This document shows, piece by piece, positions 1-10,180 of a DNA stretch of 64,000 bases. This stretch comes from Aliivibrio sp. EL58. Lineage in GTDB: Bacteria; Pseudomonadota; Gammaproteobacteria; Enterobacterales; Vibrionaceae. A model generated the notes under the pieces. The model saw only the letters and a program-made list of their open reading frames with translations. It had not been told where the DNA came from and ran no database searches. The position numbers and the translations under genes were made by a program. How positions within the stretch are numbered: the first letter of the stretch is position 1; every line of letters starts with the position of its first letter. Location of the stretch: NCBI RefSeq assembly GCF_900312675.1, contig NZ_OMPC01000001.1, positions 1,976 to 65,975 of the forward strand. Reading direction: 5' to 3'.

Positions 1-489
<489 letters not shown>

Positions 490-826
490 AAGTTTTTTGG
501 TTTGTTTCAGCAGAAACAAAACCAGCTCAATGATTAATACTGATTTCTTACATAAATAAATTAGTGTAGTCACTCAGTTCATTGATAGTTGCTCACTTAT
601 AAATAAGTTAAGCTATTTTGACTATCAATCCATAAGTGTCCACACAGATTGCTAAGGTCTAATTATTAAAGAGCTCAAAACTCAGCTTTCGCCATGTTTT
701 GCGTGAAGTGTCATTTAAATTACTAAAAGTAAGCTGCAAGCAACTTTTGAAAACTCGGTTCGCGTCAATGTTTCACTTCTTGTTATCACCGCTAGCCCTT
801 ACTAATAAAGGTTTGCTGTGACAACG
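490..826 (-). promoter_or_regulatory. rRNA operon leader with boxA-like antitermination site
   Basis: This is the transcribed leader between the P1 promoter and mature 16S. A boxA-like sequence, GCTCTTTAATAA, lies on the minus strand at 663-674, the place where NusB/NusE antitermination sites sit in gammaproteobacterial rRNA leaders. The AT-rich flank at 490-540 is probably part of the processing stem. No protein gene is visible here. Confidence 0.7.
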
Positions 827-833
827 GAAGCGA

Positions 834-861
834 AGTATAGAGATTTAATGATGAGTTGCAA
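834..861 (-). promoter_or_regulatory. rRNA P1-type promoter
   Basis: On the minus strand the -35 box TTGCAA (856-861) is followed after 16 bp by the -10 box TATACT (834-839), so transcription should start near 827. The sequence upstream (862-930) is rich in A and T runs, as expected of an UP element. A 16-bp spacer is typical of stringently controlled rRNA P1 promoters. Confidence 0.75.
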
Positions 862-938
862 GCCCTTTTTAAACATAAAAAATCAACCGCTCAAAAAACA
901 AACAAATCGAAAGTAAAATGCTCAACCCTGAGCTAATT

Positions 939-1316
939 TTAGGCCTCCCACTCCTTTTTCATCCTTTTGATTACATTTTCAGGGACATTATGAGTGCTTT
1001 TAAATTTTCCCTTGCACACATCTATCTCTAATACAGCATCGTACTTTTGAGCAATTTTTCTGTATGCATCCATTTCCCACTGCTTTACAAAAGTATTAGC
1101 GACGACAACACTTCTGCCATGATATAAGTGGAATTCACATTGTAACTGACACCATTGATGAGCAGAGCTTAAAAGAGTACCATCAAAACAGTAAGCCCCC
1201 TCTTCATTCACAAAAAACTGATCCGCTTCAAGATGTATCAGATCCAAACTTTGTGCCAAGGTCGATTTACCACTTCCCGGCAAGCCTCTCAATAATCGTA
1301 ACTCTAGCTTCTTCAT
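939..1316 (-). CDS. Small P-loop ATPase/kinase (AAA_33, polynucleotide-kinase-like)
   Basis: A 125-residue cytosolic protein with a P-loop GLPGSGKST at residues 11-19 directly after the first beta strand. The C-terminal sequence HNVPENVIKRM resembles the lid segment of small polynucleotide-kinase-like P-loop proteins. The chosen start is the ATG at 1314-1316, which overlaps the stop of the upstream LysR gene by one base (TGATG), so the two genes are translationally coupled. A GTG one codon earlier is also possible. The substrate is unknown: kinase activity on a small molecule or nucleic-acid end is a family-level guess. Confidence 0.8.
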   Translation of the reverse strand: MKKLELRLLRGLPGSGKSTLAQSLDLIHLEADQFFVNEEGAYCFDGTLLSSAHQWCQLQCEFHLYHGRSVVVANTFVKQWEMDAYRKIAQKYDAVLEIDVCKGKFKSTHNVPENVIKRMKKEWEA

Positions 1317-2239
1317 CACTTACTCTGCTCTTTCATTAAATTCTCTTTTACAAATTCAGTAAAAACTTTTAAACGAGAAGGCATATATTTATTCTGAGCG
1401 TATTGCATAGCGATAACACCATGATAATTTCCTTTTATTTGCCAATCAGAGAGAACGGGAACAACTTCGTTATTATCTAACGCCTCTTTGATAACAAAAT
1501 CAGGGAAAATCCCGATACCAAAACCATCCTTCACTCCATTCAATCGCATTTGCGAATGGTTAACAGCATAACGACCAGTCACGGCAATAACATGGCTTTC
1601 TTCAGCTTTTACAAATTCCCAAATATGATCCGTTGTCGTTTCACCTAAATAAAGACAGTCATGATGAGTAAGATCATGTGGGTGGGTTGGCAATCCTCTC
1701 TCTTTTATATAAGAGGGACTAGCACATAAGCTGAGATTAACCTTTCCTATTTCTTTCATGATCAATCCTTCTGTTGGTTTATCGGTTAAACGAAAAACCA
1801 CATCAATCCCTTGAGCTATCATATCGATATCACCATCCGATGCTCTTAGCTTTAATTGGATTTTAGGATACTTAATCAAAAATGGGGTAATTAATGGTTG
1901 AAGTACGATCGTTAAAAATGCTTTTGGGGCTGCAACCGTCAAACTTCCAGACGGAACAATATGCTCTGAGCTCGAAATATCAATCGCCTGCTGTGCCGCT
2001 TCAACCATAATGACAGATTGTTGGTATATTTTTTTACCAGACTCCGTGATCAGCAGACTACGCGTTGTTCGCTCAAACAACTTAACAGAGAGTGCATTTT
2101 CCAAACGAGTAATAAGCTTACTCAACGCCGACGGAGTTACACCCAGCTTTTTAGCCGCCGCCGTAAAGCTGCCTTCATTTACGACTATAATAAAAGTCGC
2201 TAAGTCGGGTAATAGATTAATAAGTTTATTTGTGACCAT
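1316..2239 (-). CDS. LysR-family transcriptional regulator
   Basis: A 307-residue LysR protein with an N-terminal winged helix-turn-helix (residues about 10-68, with the typical segment SFTAAAKKLGVTPSALSKLI) and a C-terminal periplasmic-binding-protein-like effector domain. Its sequence is of the CrgA/DsdC-like group often found next to genes it controls. It is divergent from kbl-tdh, with about 90 bp between the start codons, which makes control of threonine degradation or of itself plausible. That link is inferred from position only. The small P-loop gene follows with a one-base overlap and is probably co-transcribed. Confidence 0.9.
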   Translation of the reverse strand: MVTNKLINLLPDLATFIIVVNEGSFTAAAKKLGVTPSALSKLITRLENALSVKLFERTTRSLLITESGKKIYQQSVIMVEAAQQAIDISSSEHIVPSGSLTVAAPKAFLTIVLQPLITPFLIKYPKIQLKLRASDGDIDMIAQGIDVVFRLTDKPTEGLIMKEIGKVNLSLCASPSYIKERGLPTHPHDLTHHDCLYLGETTTDHIWEFVKAEESHVIAVTGRYAVNHSQMRLNGVKDGFGIGIFPDFVIKEALDNNEVVPVLSDWQIKGNYHGVIAMQYAQNKYMPSRLKVFTEFVKENLMKEQSK

Positions 2240-2329
2240 GATTCACTAATGCTTTTCCTTTTTTAGGGATAATAGTCGCAATCACTTTCAATTAGAATCT
2301 ATTTATCATAACTACAAGAAGGAAAGATA

Positions 2330-3526
2330 ATGTCTTCTGCATTCTACACTCAGATCCAAAATCAAATTGAAGAAGTAAAGAGCGAAGGTTTATACAAATC
2401 TGAACGTATTATTACTTCAGCTCAAAAAGCATCAGTTTCTATCTCTACTGGTCAAGAAGTACTAAACTTCTGTGCAAACAACTACTTAGGTTTAGCTAAC
2501 CACCCTGCTCTTATTGAAGCAGCAAAAAATGGTATGGATGAGCACGGCTTTGGTATGGCTTCTGTCCGTTTTATCTGTGGTACTCAAGACTCACATAAAG
2601 TACTAGAAGAAAAACTATCTACTTTCTTAGGTAAAGAAGACACGATCCTTTACACATCATGTTTTGATGCAAACGCGGGTTTATTCGAAACAATTTTAGG
2701 TAAAGAAGATGCAATCATCTCTGATGCCCTAAACCATGCATCAATCATTGATGGTGTTCGCCTTTGTAAAGCAATGCGTTTCCGTTACGCAAACAACGAC
2801 ATGGCTGAGTTAGAAGAACAACTAATTGCAGCAAAAGAAGCTGGCGCTCGTCATACACTTATCGTTACAGATGGTGTGTTCTCAATGGACGGCGTAGTTG
2901 CTAATCTTCCGGCTATCTGTGATTTAGCTGATAAGTACGAAGCACTGGTTATGGTTGATGACTCTCACGCTGTTGGCTTTATGGGCGAAAACGGTGCTGG
3001 TACTCATGAGCATCATGACGTTATTGACCGCATCGATATCATTACTGGTACGCTAGGTAAAGCAATGGGTGGCGCATCAGGCGGTTATACTTCAGGCAAA
3101 AAAGAAGTGATTGATTGGTTACGTCAACGTTCTCGTCCATACCTATTCTCGAACTCTGTTGCTCCTGCGATTGTTTCTGCCTCTATTCGTGTTCTTGATT
3201 TACTGGCTGAGTCAGGTGATTTACGTACAAGCCTATGGGAAAACTCTGCTCATTTCCGTACTCGCATGGAAGGCGCTGGTTTCACAATGGGTGGTGCTGA
3301 CCACGCTATCATCCCAATCATGCTAGGCGATGCAAAACTAGCTGCTGAATTCGCAGAGCGTGCGTTAGAAAAAGGCATCTATGTTGTTGCTTTCTCTTTC
3401 CCAGTCGTGCCTAAAGGCCAAGCTCGTATTCGTACACAAATGTCTGCTGCTCATTCTCGTGAGCAACTAGATCGCGCAATTGATGCCTTTATCGCTGTAG
3501 GTAAAGACATGGAGATCATCAAATAA
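2330..3526 (+). CDS. kbl: 2-amino-3-ketobutyrate CoA ligase (glycine C-acetyltransferase)
   Basis: This PLP enzyme converts 2-amino-3-oxobutanoate plus CoA to glycine and acetyl-CoA, the second step of threonine degradation through Tdh. The 398-residue length equals that of E. coli Kbl. The PLP-lysine motif GTLGKAMGG is at about residue 243, with the Asp/His PLP-contact motif VDDSHAVGF at about 208-216. The start ATG has an AGAAGGA ribosome site about 6-8 bases upstream. The stop codon overlaps the tdh start by one base (TAATG), so kbl-tdh is a tight operon in the usual order. Confidence 0.97.
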   Translation: MSSAFYTQIQNQIEEVKSEGLYKSERIITSAQKASVSISTGQEVLNFCANNYLGLANHPALIEAAKNGMDEHGFGMASVRFICGTQDSHKVLEEKLSTFLGKEDTILYTSCFDANAGLFETILGKEDAIISDALNHASIIDGVRLCKAMRFRYANNDMAELEEQLIAAKEAGARHTLIVTDGVFSMDGVVANLPAICDLADKYEALVMVDDSHAVGFMGENGAGTHEHHDVIDRIDIITGTLGKAMGGASGGYTSGKKEVIDWLRQRSRPYLFSNSVAPAIVSASIRVLDLLAESGDLRTSLWENSAHFRTRMEGAGFTMGGADHAIIPIMLGDAKLAAEFAERALEKGIYVVAFSFPVVPKGQARIRTQMSAAHSREQLDRAIDAFIAVGKDMEIIK

Positions 3527-4557
3527 TGAAAATTAAAGCACTTTCAAAACTAAAACCTGAAGAAGGCATTTGGATGACCGAGGTTGAAAAACCTGAAATG
3601 GGTCATAACGATCTTCTTATCCGTATTAAGAAAACTGCAATTTGTGGTACTGATGTACATATCTACAACTGGGATGAATGGTCACAAAAAACCATTCCTG
3701 TTCCTATGGTTGTAGGTCACGAATACGTGGGTGAAGTGGTTGGTATCGGCCAAGAAGTTCGTGGTTTTGAAATTGGCGACCGTGTTTCTGGCGAAGGTCA
3801 CATCACTTGTGGTCACTGTCGTAACTGTCGTGGCGGCCGTACCCACCTTTGTCGTAATACAACAGGTGTTGGTGTAAACCGCACAGGCGCATTCTCTGAG
3901 TTCTTAGTGATTCCTGCATTTAATGCATTTAAGATCCCATCTGAGATTTCTGATGATCTAGCATCAATCTTTGACCCATTTGGTAACGCGGTTCACACTG
4001 CCCTATCATTTGACTTAGTGGGTGAAGACGTTCTTATCACAGGTGCTGGTCCAATTGGTATCATGGCTGCTGCAGTTGCTAAACACGTTGGTGCTCGTCA
4101 CGTTGTAATTACTGATGTAAACGAATACCGCTTAGATCTTGCTAAAAAGATGGGCGTTACTCGTGCCGTAAACGTAATGAACGAGAAACTTGAAGACGTA
4201 ATGTCAGATCTAGGCATGACAGAAGGCTTTGATGTTGGTTTAGAAATGTCTGGCGTTCCATCGGCATTCAACAGCATGCTAACTAACATGAACCATGGTG
4301 GTAAAATATCTCTATTAGGTATTCCACCATCTGACATGACTGTAGACTGGACTCAAGTGATCTTCAAAGGCTTGGTTATTAAAGGTATCTACGGTCGTGA
4401 GATGTTTGAAACTTGGTATAAGATGGCAAGCTTGATCCAATCAGGCCTAGATCTAACACCAATCATCACTCACCACTACAAAATTGATGACTTCCAAGCA
4501 GGCTTCGACATGATGCGCTCTGGTATGTCAGGTAAAGTTATTCTAGATTGGGAATAA
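3526..4557 (+). CDS. tdh: L-threonine 3-dehydrogenase
   Basis: A zinc-dependent medium-chain dehydrogenase that oxidises L-threonine to 2-amino-3-oxobutanoate with NAD+ and feeds Kbl. It has 343 residues. Catalytic zinc ligands lie in [10 protein letters not shown] and GHEYVGEV. The structural four-cysteine lobe is [13 protein letters not shown] followed by THLC. The dinucleotide-binding glycine motif is [11 protein letters not shown] at about residue 170. It is the second gene of the kbl-tdh operon, overlaps kbl by one base, and is followed by an intrinsic terminator. Confidence 0.97.
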   Translation: MKIKALSKLKPEEGIWMTEVEKPEMGHNDLLIRIKKTAICGTDVHIYNWDEWSQKTIPVPMVVGHEYVGEVVGIGQEVRGFEIGDRVSGEGHITCGHCRNCRGGRTHLCRNTTGVGVNRTGAFSEFLVIPAFNAFKIPSEISDDLASIFDPFGNAVHTALSFDLVGEDVLITGAGPIGIMAAAVAKHVGARHVVITDVNEYRLDLAKKMGVTRAVNVMNEKLEDVMSDLGMTEGFDVGLEMSGVPSAFNSMLTNMNHGGKISLLGIPPSDMTVDWTQVIFKGLVIKGIYGREMFETWYKMASLIQSGLDLTPIITHHYKIDDFQAGFDMMRSGMSGKVILDWE

Positions 4558-4584
4558 TCATTCTCATTTAAAATGAACTATAAT

Positions 4585-4612
4585 AAGGCTAAACTTCGGT
4601 TTGGCCTTTTTT
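4585..4612 (+). terminator. Intrinsic terminator of kbl-tdh
   Basis: An AAGGCTAAAC / GTTTGGCCTT hairpin with a TTCG-type loop is followed by a T run to 4612. It lies 28 bp after the tdh stop. Confidence 0.9.
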
Positions 4613-4636
4613 ATATTTCCTATTTAAGAAGATAAT

Positions 4637-4984
4637 ATGTACGAATCAGACATCAATGGTTATCATGTTCACGTTTATTTCGATCAAACAAGTATCGATT
4701 TTGCTGTTAGTTTAACAGAGCAGCTGCATGAGAAATTTGGATACCAATTAGGAAACGTGAATCAAAAACCTGTCGGACCTCATCCAGTTTGGAGTCGACA
4801 AGTTTCTTTCAAGCATCATGATTATGATGAAGTAATGGTATGGCTAGAAGAAAATAGAAATCAATTATCGGTGTTAGTCCATCCGTTAACTGAAGATGAA
4901 TATCTTGATCATACTAGCTCTGCGGTGTGGTTAGGTTTACCACTAGAGCTAGATCTTAGTATATTCAAAGATAAAGAAGAATAG
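4637..4984 (+). CDS. DOPA 4,5-dioxygenase family protein
   Basis: A 115-residue soluble protein of the DOPA 4,5-dioxygenase family (PF08883 type). The conserved motifs are visible: YHVHVYFD near the N terminus, VGPHPVWSRQVSF in the middle and LSVLVHPLTEDEYLDHT near the C terminus, giving the usual histidines. In plants and fungi this family cleaves DOPA. In bacteria the substrate is usually unknown, so a dioxygenase role is a family inference. It stands alone between two terminators. Confidence 0.85.
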   Translation: MYESDINGYHVHVYFDQTSIDFAVSLTEQLHEKFGYQLGNVNQKPVGPHPVWSRQVSFKHHDYDEVMVWLEENRNQLSVLVHPLTEDEYLDHTSSAVWLGLPLELDLSIFKDKEE

Positions 4985-4993
4985 CAGCAATTA

Positions 4994-5032
4994 ACTTCTC
5001 TTAATTATCAACTAGATTAAGAGAAGTGTTTT
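4994..5032. terminator. Bidirectional intrinsic terminator
   Basis: A perfect 12-bp stem ACTTCTCTTAAT (4994-5005) / ATTAAGAGAAGT (5016-5027) lies between two convergent genes. The trailing T run overlaps the stop region of the minus-strand gene ending at 5031. Confidence 0.85.
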
Positions 5033-6260
5033 ACTTAGCTTTATAAATTGAAAATTCCTTTGTCAATTTATACTCAGACCATTCTTTCTCTTTCATCGCT
5101 TCAAGATAGGCTTGTTTTGCTGCAATAAATGCGTTTTTATCACTCATTGTCTTCGTTGAAAATATTTTAAATTTATAGCTGCTTCGTGGTGTTTGTCCAA
5201 TAATCCCTTTATAGATGGTTTCATCGTCTGTCACTTTAACAACGACCCCAATAATACCAGATGAGGGATGAGCAGCTTTGAAGTACTTACCTTTTGCCGA
5301 TTCAGCTTTACGCTCATTTTTATAATTTGCCCAATTATAATTGGCTTTCATCAACGCGACTTTTCTCAATACATGTGTAGGATGAGTACAAGCTTTAAAT
5401 TTGTTCAGTTCTATCTTCGAACCTGTCTTAACAAATTCTTTTTTTACAACAAAATGAGATTTATCATCCGCTTCAATCATTAATATTTGCTTTGGTTTTC
5501 TTCTAAATTCAAACCAAGTCTCTTTAAACTCAGCCATGCAACCATCCATTGCCTTTTGAATTAATTGGTCACAAATTTCACGCATTTCAAATTTAGATAA
5601 TGGGGTTGTCGTTAATGTTTTACTTGGTCTAAACGTTTTGATGTCTGCATCTTTCGTTTTTAAGTAAGTATCTAGTACCTCACCAATTGCATTTAATTCA
5701 GCAAGGAACGCACCAAGATCATCAAAATTAACGTTATATAAACTACGAGAAAAGTTATGAGAACGATAGCAAGATTTACTTTCATGGCGTTCAAAGTGAC
5801 TGTTCACATAAGGTGTGCCATTAACCATTGATAACTTTAGCTGAATGTTTGGGTGTAAGCCTTGGTAAGCTGATTTGGCAGTAAAGGTTTTTGTTTTTCG
5901 TGCTGCATCTGCAGTTTCATATTCATCTTGCTCAACCAATTCAGCAATAGACCACGCCGCTTCAATGATCGCTTCTGAACGAGCATCAACATCACTCTCT
6001 TCATTTTCAAAATCGGCGTAATAAGCTTTACTGTAATAAGGTTGACCTTTACGAGCAAAACGTACTTGTGCAAATTCCATTCTACGGCGCTTAGTCGATT
6101 GACCATCATTCCAATTAATACCAATTGGTATCCAATATTCAGTGCCTGCTATATCAACCAGTTTTACTCGTAACAATAAATTTTCTTCGATGTAAGTTTT
6201 TTTTCCACGTACGATCAAAAAAGTACTGTAATCAAGTCGTGGAGATAAGGGATGATACAT
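5031..6260 (-). CDS. Uncharacterised protein with AP2-like C-terminal region
   Basis: A 409-residue basic protein of unknown function. I chose the ATG at 6258-6260 because AGAGG sits 7 bases before it; an in-frame GTG at 6276-6278 would add six residues. The sequence around residues 335-395 (HPSSGIIGVVVKVTDD, then a KIFSTKTMSD segment, then an alanine-rich helix) is laid out like an AP2/integrase-type DNA-binding domain: three strands followed by a helix. No recombinase catalytic residues are obvious. From memory, Vibrio homologues are common and sometimes misnamed as iron-citrate transporter proteins, which this sequence does not support: there is no signal peptide. Confidence 0.7.
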   Translation of the reverse strand: MYHPLSPRLDYSTFLIVRGKKTYIEENLLLRVKLVDIAGTEYWIPIGINWNDGQSTKRRRMEFAQVRFARKGQPYYSKAYYADFENEESDVDARSEAIIEAAWSIAELVEQDEYETADAARKTKTFTAKSAYQGLHPNIQLKLSMVNGTPYVNSHFERHESKSCYRSHNFSRSLYNVNFDDLGAFLAELNAIGEVLDTYLKTKDADIKTFRPSKTLTTTPLSKFEMREICDQLIQKAMDGCMAEFKETWFEFRRKPKQILMIEADDKSHFVVKKEFVKTGSKIELNKFKACTHPTHVLRKVALMKANYNWANYKNERKAESAKGKYFKAAHPSSGIIGVVVKVTDDETIYKGIIGQTPRSSYKFKIFSTKTMSDKNAFIAAKQAYLEAMKEKEWSEYKLTKEFSIYKAK

Positions 6261-6443
6261 AGTAAAGCCTCTGAGCACATTGGAATAAACAAATAACAGG
6301 CATAAAATAGGTTGGGATAAAGCGCTTTTTATTTTATTGTTATCTGCTGATGATTATATCACCGTTTTAATTATTAATTCAATTCTCTTATAACAATATA
6401 AAAAAAGGCATAAAAATGATCTTATGCCTTTCTCTAATTTTAT

Positions 6444-8777
6444 TTAAGAAGCGAATTTAGAGCGAATGATAGTATAAATGCCACCACTACTTTCTGACTC
6501 AACAGGAGAGCCCATCAATAGTTCAATCGCTTCACTAACATGCTGAACAGGCCAAATCGTAAATGACCCTTTTTCTATTGCTTGAGTCACTTCACTGTTT
6601 AACATTAGATTTTGGATATTAGAATGAGGAATTATCACCCCTTGATGTGCTTTTAAGCCTTTAATTTTACATACTTGATAAAAACCTTCAATTTTTTCAT
6701 TTACGCCACCAATAGGCTGCGCTTCACCAAATTGATTCATCGACCCTGTTATTGCAATATCTTGACGTATTGGCTTTTCAGAAAAAGCGGAAATAATAGA
6801 GCAGAACTCAGCCATTGATGCGCTGTCTCCATCAACCCCTCCGTAAGACTGCTCAAATGCCAAGCATGTCTTTAATGGAATTCTTTTTTCACTTCCAAAT
6901 AACGAAGATAAGTAAGCACTAAGAATAAACACTCCTTTTGAGTGGATACTGCCTCCAAGCTCTACTTTTCTTTCAATATCAAATACCTCCCCCTTACCAA
7001 ACGAAGTGGTTGCGGTAATTCTATTTGGCATTCCAAATTGGTGATTTGATGTAGATAAAACAGACAGTGCGTTGACTTGGCCAACAACCCCACCTTCTGT
7101 CTCCATTAAGGTTGTACCATTAACAAAGCTTTGCATTACTCCATCTTGAACTCGATTAACTCGATGCTCTTTATTCGCTAATGCTTGTTCTACGTGTTTT
7201 AAACGGATCATATTTGACTTAGCCGCTCTTGCTATGTAGTTAGTTTCTTTTAATAAATTGGAAATATCCGCAGAATGTAAAGAGAGTCGATTTTGATCCC
7301 CAGTCTGACGGGAGCTGTATTCTATAATTCGTTCTATCGCTTTTTTATCACATTGCAGCATTTTACCATCATGTACAATACTCGAAATAAATTGTGCATA
7401 ATGAAATTCTGAAGCCTCAGTTCTTGGCATGTCGTCTTCAAAATCAGCAGTGACTTTAAAAAGCTCACTAAATTCTGAGTCATAATGTTGAAGTAATTGA
7501 TAAGTTTGATAGTCTCCAAATAAGATTATTTTTACATTTAGCGGAATAGGCTCTGGCTCTAAAGACACGGTTCCTGATAGCGTCACTTCCCTTTCAAGAG
7601 AACTTAGGTTTAGGTTTTGAGAGCGTAATGCTCTCTTTAATCCATCCCAAACATACGGTCTTTCAAGCACTTTAACCGCATCCATGAGTAACACTCCGCC
7701 ATTCGCCTTATGAAGACTACCGGCGCGAATTAATGAATAATCTGTAAATACAGTTCCTTTAAATGTCGCGTTTTCTATGTATCCGAATAAATTGTGATAA
7801 CTCGGGCTTTCTTCGACAATTAATGGGAACTGCTCATCTTTTTGACTAACAAGTAGATTAATTTGATATCTACGAGGTAACCTTTTCTCTAAAGAAGCAT
7901 ATGCCAGTTCAGCGTCTTCATTACCCTCTTGGAGGAACACATCAAAGTTTTCTAAGATGTCTTTTTCCATATCCTTAAGGTGTTGAGAAATGATTTTTGA
8001 ATCACTGTATTTAGTTTTAATTACTTCAAAGTTAACCGTTAATACCTGAGAAACAATTTCTTCATTTAACTTTTCAATCTTATCGGAATATTTATCTTCC
8101 CATTCCGTCAACTGACGAACAAGACTGCGTAATTTAATTTCTAATTCATCAATAATTGACTCAAGTTGACGCTGCTCTTGTCTATCTAATGCATCAAATG
8201 TTTCTTCGCTATGTAGCTCTTCACCATTCATTGCTATAAATTGATAATCACCTTGAGTCGTAACCGCCAGGCTAATACCTTTACTTTTCGCTTCTTTCGT
8301 TAATGAACCCAATAATGATTCTTGTTTATCAGCTAATTGATTTTTAAGCGTACCTGTTCTGGTGTAATACAGCTCATTATCAAATGCTAATGGAATAGCC
8401 TTCACCAGTTTCAGAGTGATCTTTTCAATTTCTTTTTTGAAATTCAGCCCCGTTCCTACCGGTAATTTTAGTACTTTGGGTGCTCGAGTATCATCAAAGT
8501 TGGTGACATAGCACCAATCACAAACACCATTGCCTGCAGGGTTATGGCGCTTAAGATAACGCAGAACCATGGTTCTCTTACCAAGCCCATTCTGACCAAC
8601 GGCATAGATATTATAACCACGGTCAGGAATAGACATAGCAAATTCAACCGCTTGTTGCGCTCTGTCTTGTCCTACAATTTCATCAATGGGAGTTATATAT
8701 TTAGTTGATTTACATGTACTTTCATCTAGGTTTGCTGAACGATAAACTTGCTTATGCGTGAGAGGTAAAGTAGACAT
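6444..8777 (-). CDS. Lon-like ATP-dependent protease (LonB/YcbZ group)
   Basis: A 777-residue AAA+ protease. An N-terminal Walker A (AVGQNGLGKRTMV) is followed by a long charged coiled-coil insertion and a Walker-B-like strand GGVLLMDAVKVL. The C-terminal Lon protease domain has the Ser/Lys dyad in GVDGDSASMAEF and IGGVNEKIEGFY. The Walker B acidic pattern is LMDA rather than DE, a form I believe is common in this subgroup. I chose the ATG at 8775-8777, which has AGAGGT 6-8 bases upstream, rather than an upstream start that adds 19 residues. It stands alone; targets are unknown. E. coli YcbZ is the closest named relative. Confidence 0.9.
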   Translation of the reverse strand: MSTLPLTHKQVYRSANLDESTCKSTKYITPIDEIVGQDRAQQAVEFAMSIPDRGYNIYAVGQNGLGKRTMVLRYLKRHNPAGNGVCDWCYVTNFDDTRAPKVLKLPVGTGLNFKKEIEKITLKLVKAIPLAFDNELYYTRTGTLKNQLADKQESLLGSLTKEAKSKGISLAVTTQGDYQFIAMNGEELHSEETFDALDRQEQRQLESIIDELEIKLRSLVRQLTEWEDKYSDKIEKLNEEIVSQVLTVNFEVIKTKYSDSKIISQHLKDMEKDILENFDVFLQEGNEDAELAYASLEKRLPRRYQINLLVSQKDEQFPLIVEESPSYHNLFGYIENATFKGTVFTDYSLIRAGSLHKANGGVLLMDAVKVLERPYVWDGLKRALRSQNLNLSSLEREVTLSGTVSLEPEPIPLNVKIILFGDYQTYQLLQHYDSEFSELFKVTADFEDDMPRTEASEFHYAQFISSIVHDGKMLQCDKKAIERIIEYSSRQTGDQNRLSLHSADISNLLKETNYIARAAKSNMIRLKHVEQALANKEHRVNRVQDGVMQSFVNGTTLMETEGGVVGQVNALSVLSTSNHQFGMPNRITATTSFGKGEVFDIERKVELGGSIHSKGVFILSAYLSSLFGSEKRIPLKTCLAFEQSYGGVDGDSASMAEFCSIISAFSEKPIRQDIAITGSMNQFGEAQPIGGVNEKIEGFYQVCKIKGLKAHQGVIIPHSNIQNLMLNSEVTQAIEKGSFTIWPVQHVSEAIELLMGSPVESESSGGIYTIIRSKFAS

Positions 8778-8963
8778 AAGGCGACCTCTTATTTTGTTAT
8801 AATTCCCATCAGTATAGATTGAAAAAAATAACAATTAAGTGACCTAGAGTTAAATATTTGAAAAATTTACGGTTTTTACAAAGGGAAATGGTTGACTTAT
8901 AAGCAGATAAAGAAATGGCGTAGCCACTTACATGATCACGCCATTCAAAGAAACTTTGGGTAA

Positions 8964-9248
8964 TTAACGCTTCACAGCTGCCGTTGGAGCGTAGAATGTT
9001 TGGCCGGTTTTCGTCTCAAACTTTACAAAACCTTTATTCGTAAAGGTTTTAACTACCTTACCTTTACGCTTGTAGTCCAGCTTTTTACAATCTGAAGGAA
9101 GCTTTGCCTTACCATTATCTTTACGATTCAAAAAGATTTTCATCGATTTCTGGTTGTCACAAATAACGCGATTCTTTTCAATCATTGGTGAGGCAGATAT
9201 ATTAGCTGAAAACAACAGCAGAGAAAGAGAAAGTAAGATTTTTTTCAT
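8964..9248 (-). CDS. Small secreted basic protein, unknown function
   Basis: A 94-residue protein with a clear signal peptide: two lysines, a leucine-rich core, then ANISAS with likely cleavage near residue 19. The mature part is basic, has two cysteines (about 30 and 54), and ends in short beta-type segments (KVVKTFTNKGFVKFETKTG) that resemble an SH3-like barrel. The start has an excellent ribosome site (AAGGAG five bases upstream). I do not recognise the family. Confidence 0.8.
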   Translation of the reverse strand: MKKILLSLSLLLFSANISASPMIEKNRVICDNQKSMKIFLNRKDNGKAKLPSDCKKLDYKRKGKVVKTFTNKGFVKFETKTGQTFYAPTAAVKR

Positions 9249-9512
9249 GGACGCTCCTTAGTATGAAATACAATCATACCACATAAACAGGCATGCGTAC
9301 CGATAAGGGTATATCTAGATTATCGTGATCCCCCTTAATATTATTAAATAACAACAAAAATAAATGGCTTTTTTATGCATGCTTACGTTGCTAGCTCTTT
9401 CTAGTATTCAGAGCCGTTCAGCTCAACAGGCTAACCTAATTCAGAATATTCAGTAGCTAATTGAATAACAATATCACGAGATACTATTGCTGTTGTCCAA
9501 GGCCAGAAACAA
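9249..9512. other. Intergenic stretch with no clear feature
   Basis: About 260 bp between the small secreted protein and a terminator. I see no ORF with a ribosome site and no strong promoter here. A weak minus-strand open frame extending through 9431-9646 overlaps the next gene's terminator and is not credible. Confidence 0.5.
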
Positions 9513-9538
9513 AAAAACCAGCACGAATGCTGGTTTTT
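9513..9538. terminator. Intrinsic terminator after small CDS
   Basis: AAAACCAGCA / TGCTGGTTTT hairpin with A and T runs on the two sides, so it can work in both directions. It lies just downstream of the minus-strand gene ending at 9552. Confidence 0.85.
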
Positions 9539-9551
9539 TATTACTGAGAAC

Positions 9552-9743
9552 TTAACGATATAGACCAAGGTCTTTTTGTAAGTGCTCTGATAATTCAGAA
9601 GTATAATGAGTTGACATCGTTTGGTCTTTACCAAATAAAACATCAACTAAATGAGCAATCAATCCTTTGATACTTACTGAATAGGCCTTCTTTTCCAAAG
9701 AAGAAGTAGCGATGTTGTTAATGTTCATTGCTGCTTGTGCCAT
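9552..9743 (-). CDS. Small hypothetical protein (63 aa)
   Basis: A 63-residue protein of unknown function with a helical central part and no signal peptide or membrane segment. The coding call rests on a good ribosome site (GAGG six bases before the ATG) and a strong terminator immediately downstream, so it looks like a single-gene transcript. The C terminus (SELSEHLQKDLGLYR) resembles the end of small DUF1127-type proteins only in that it finishes with a DLGL-type helix. Confidence 0.7.
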   Translation of the reverse strand: MAQAAMNINNIATSSLEKKAYSVSIKGLIAHLVDVLFGKDQTMSTHYTSELSEHLQKDLGLYR

Positions 9744-10032
9744 GATTGCCTCACTTGAAATTCATAAAATGTTTTTGATGAGAGGATAATAAAACTAAAT
9801 TCACACCTCAAAAAATGACTTTTTCTCCAAACTAATATTAGATTTTCTAATGTAAATATTACATTACAATTCAGTCAGTCAAGATGAATTTTTAGGCAAT
9901 AGTAGCAATCTTCATTGAATAAAAAAGCACCGCAAAATTAAATTAACATCATTTTTGTGCATGAATTTTTTCAAAAGAACAAAACAATAACAAAATAGAA
10001 ACAAAGGCAGTCAGGATAAGTTTATTTATGGT
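9744..10032. other. AT-rich intergenic region
   Basis: About 290 bp of very AT-rich sequence upstream of the 63-residue gene. It contains a run of TAATATTAGATTTT / TAATGTAAATATTACATTA-like partial palindromes near 9832-9868 that may be operator sequence. No ORF is supported. Confidence 0.4.
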
Positions 10033-10061
10033 AAAAAAACTCCCTAACTAAGTAGGGAGTT
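10033..10061 (-). terminator. Intrinsic terminator of the 29-residue ORF
   Basis: Minus-strand stem AACTCCCTA / TAGGGAGTT (10053-10061 with 10038-10046) followed by seven U residues (A run at 10033-10039). It starts 7 bp after the stop codon of the small ORF. Confidence 0.85.
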
Positions 10062-10067
10062 CATTTA

Positions 10068-10157
10068 TTATGAAAATTGAACGAAGTAAGCAATTACTGC
10101 CCAAGCAGAAAGCCAACTGGCTACTAAGAACTTATCAGACCAATCATTATCCATCAT
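10068..10157 (-). CDS. Small single-pass membrane protein (29 aa)
   Basis: A 29-codon ORF: MMDNDWSDKF, then a hydrophobic helix with three alanines and two further tryptophans, ending in a TAA. The first ten residues are acidic and polar; the rest would span a membrane. Support comes from context: an AGG ribosome site precedes the start, a promoter-like pair (TTGTGA, 16 bp, TAATAC) lies 25-50 bp upstream, and a strong terminator begins 7 bp after the stop. The whole unit is a compact single-gene transcript. Function unknown. A start at the second ATG (10154) is equally possible. Confidence 0.65.
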   Translation of the reverse strand: MMDNDWSDKFLVASWLSAWAVIAYFVQFS

Positions 10158-10180
10158 TTACCTATTTATACTCACAGCAC

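Noticed and set aside
6444-8777. Degenerate Walker B of the Lon-like protease as a sign of an inactive ATPase
   Set aside because: I believe this LMDA-type strand is normal in this subgroup, and all other motifs are intact.
9431-9646. 71-codon minus-strand ORF
   Set aside because: Overlaps a terminator and the better-supported 63-residue gene in another frame.
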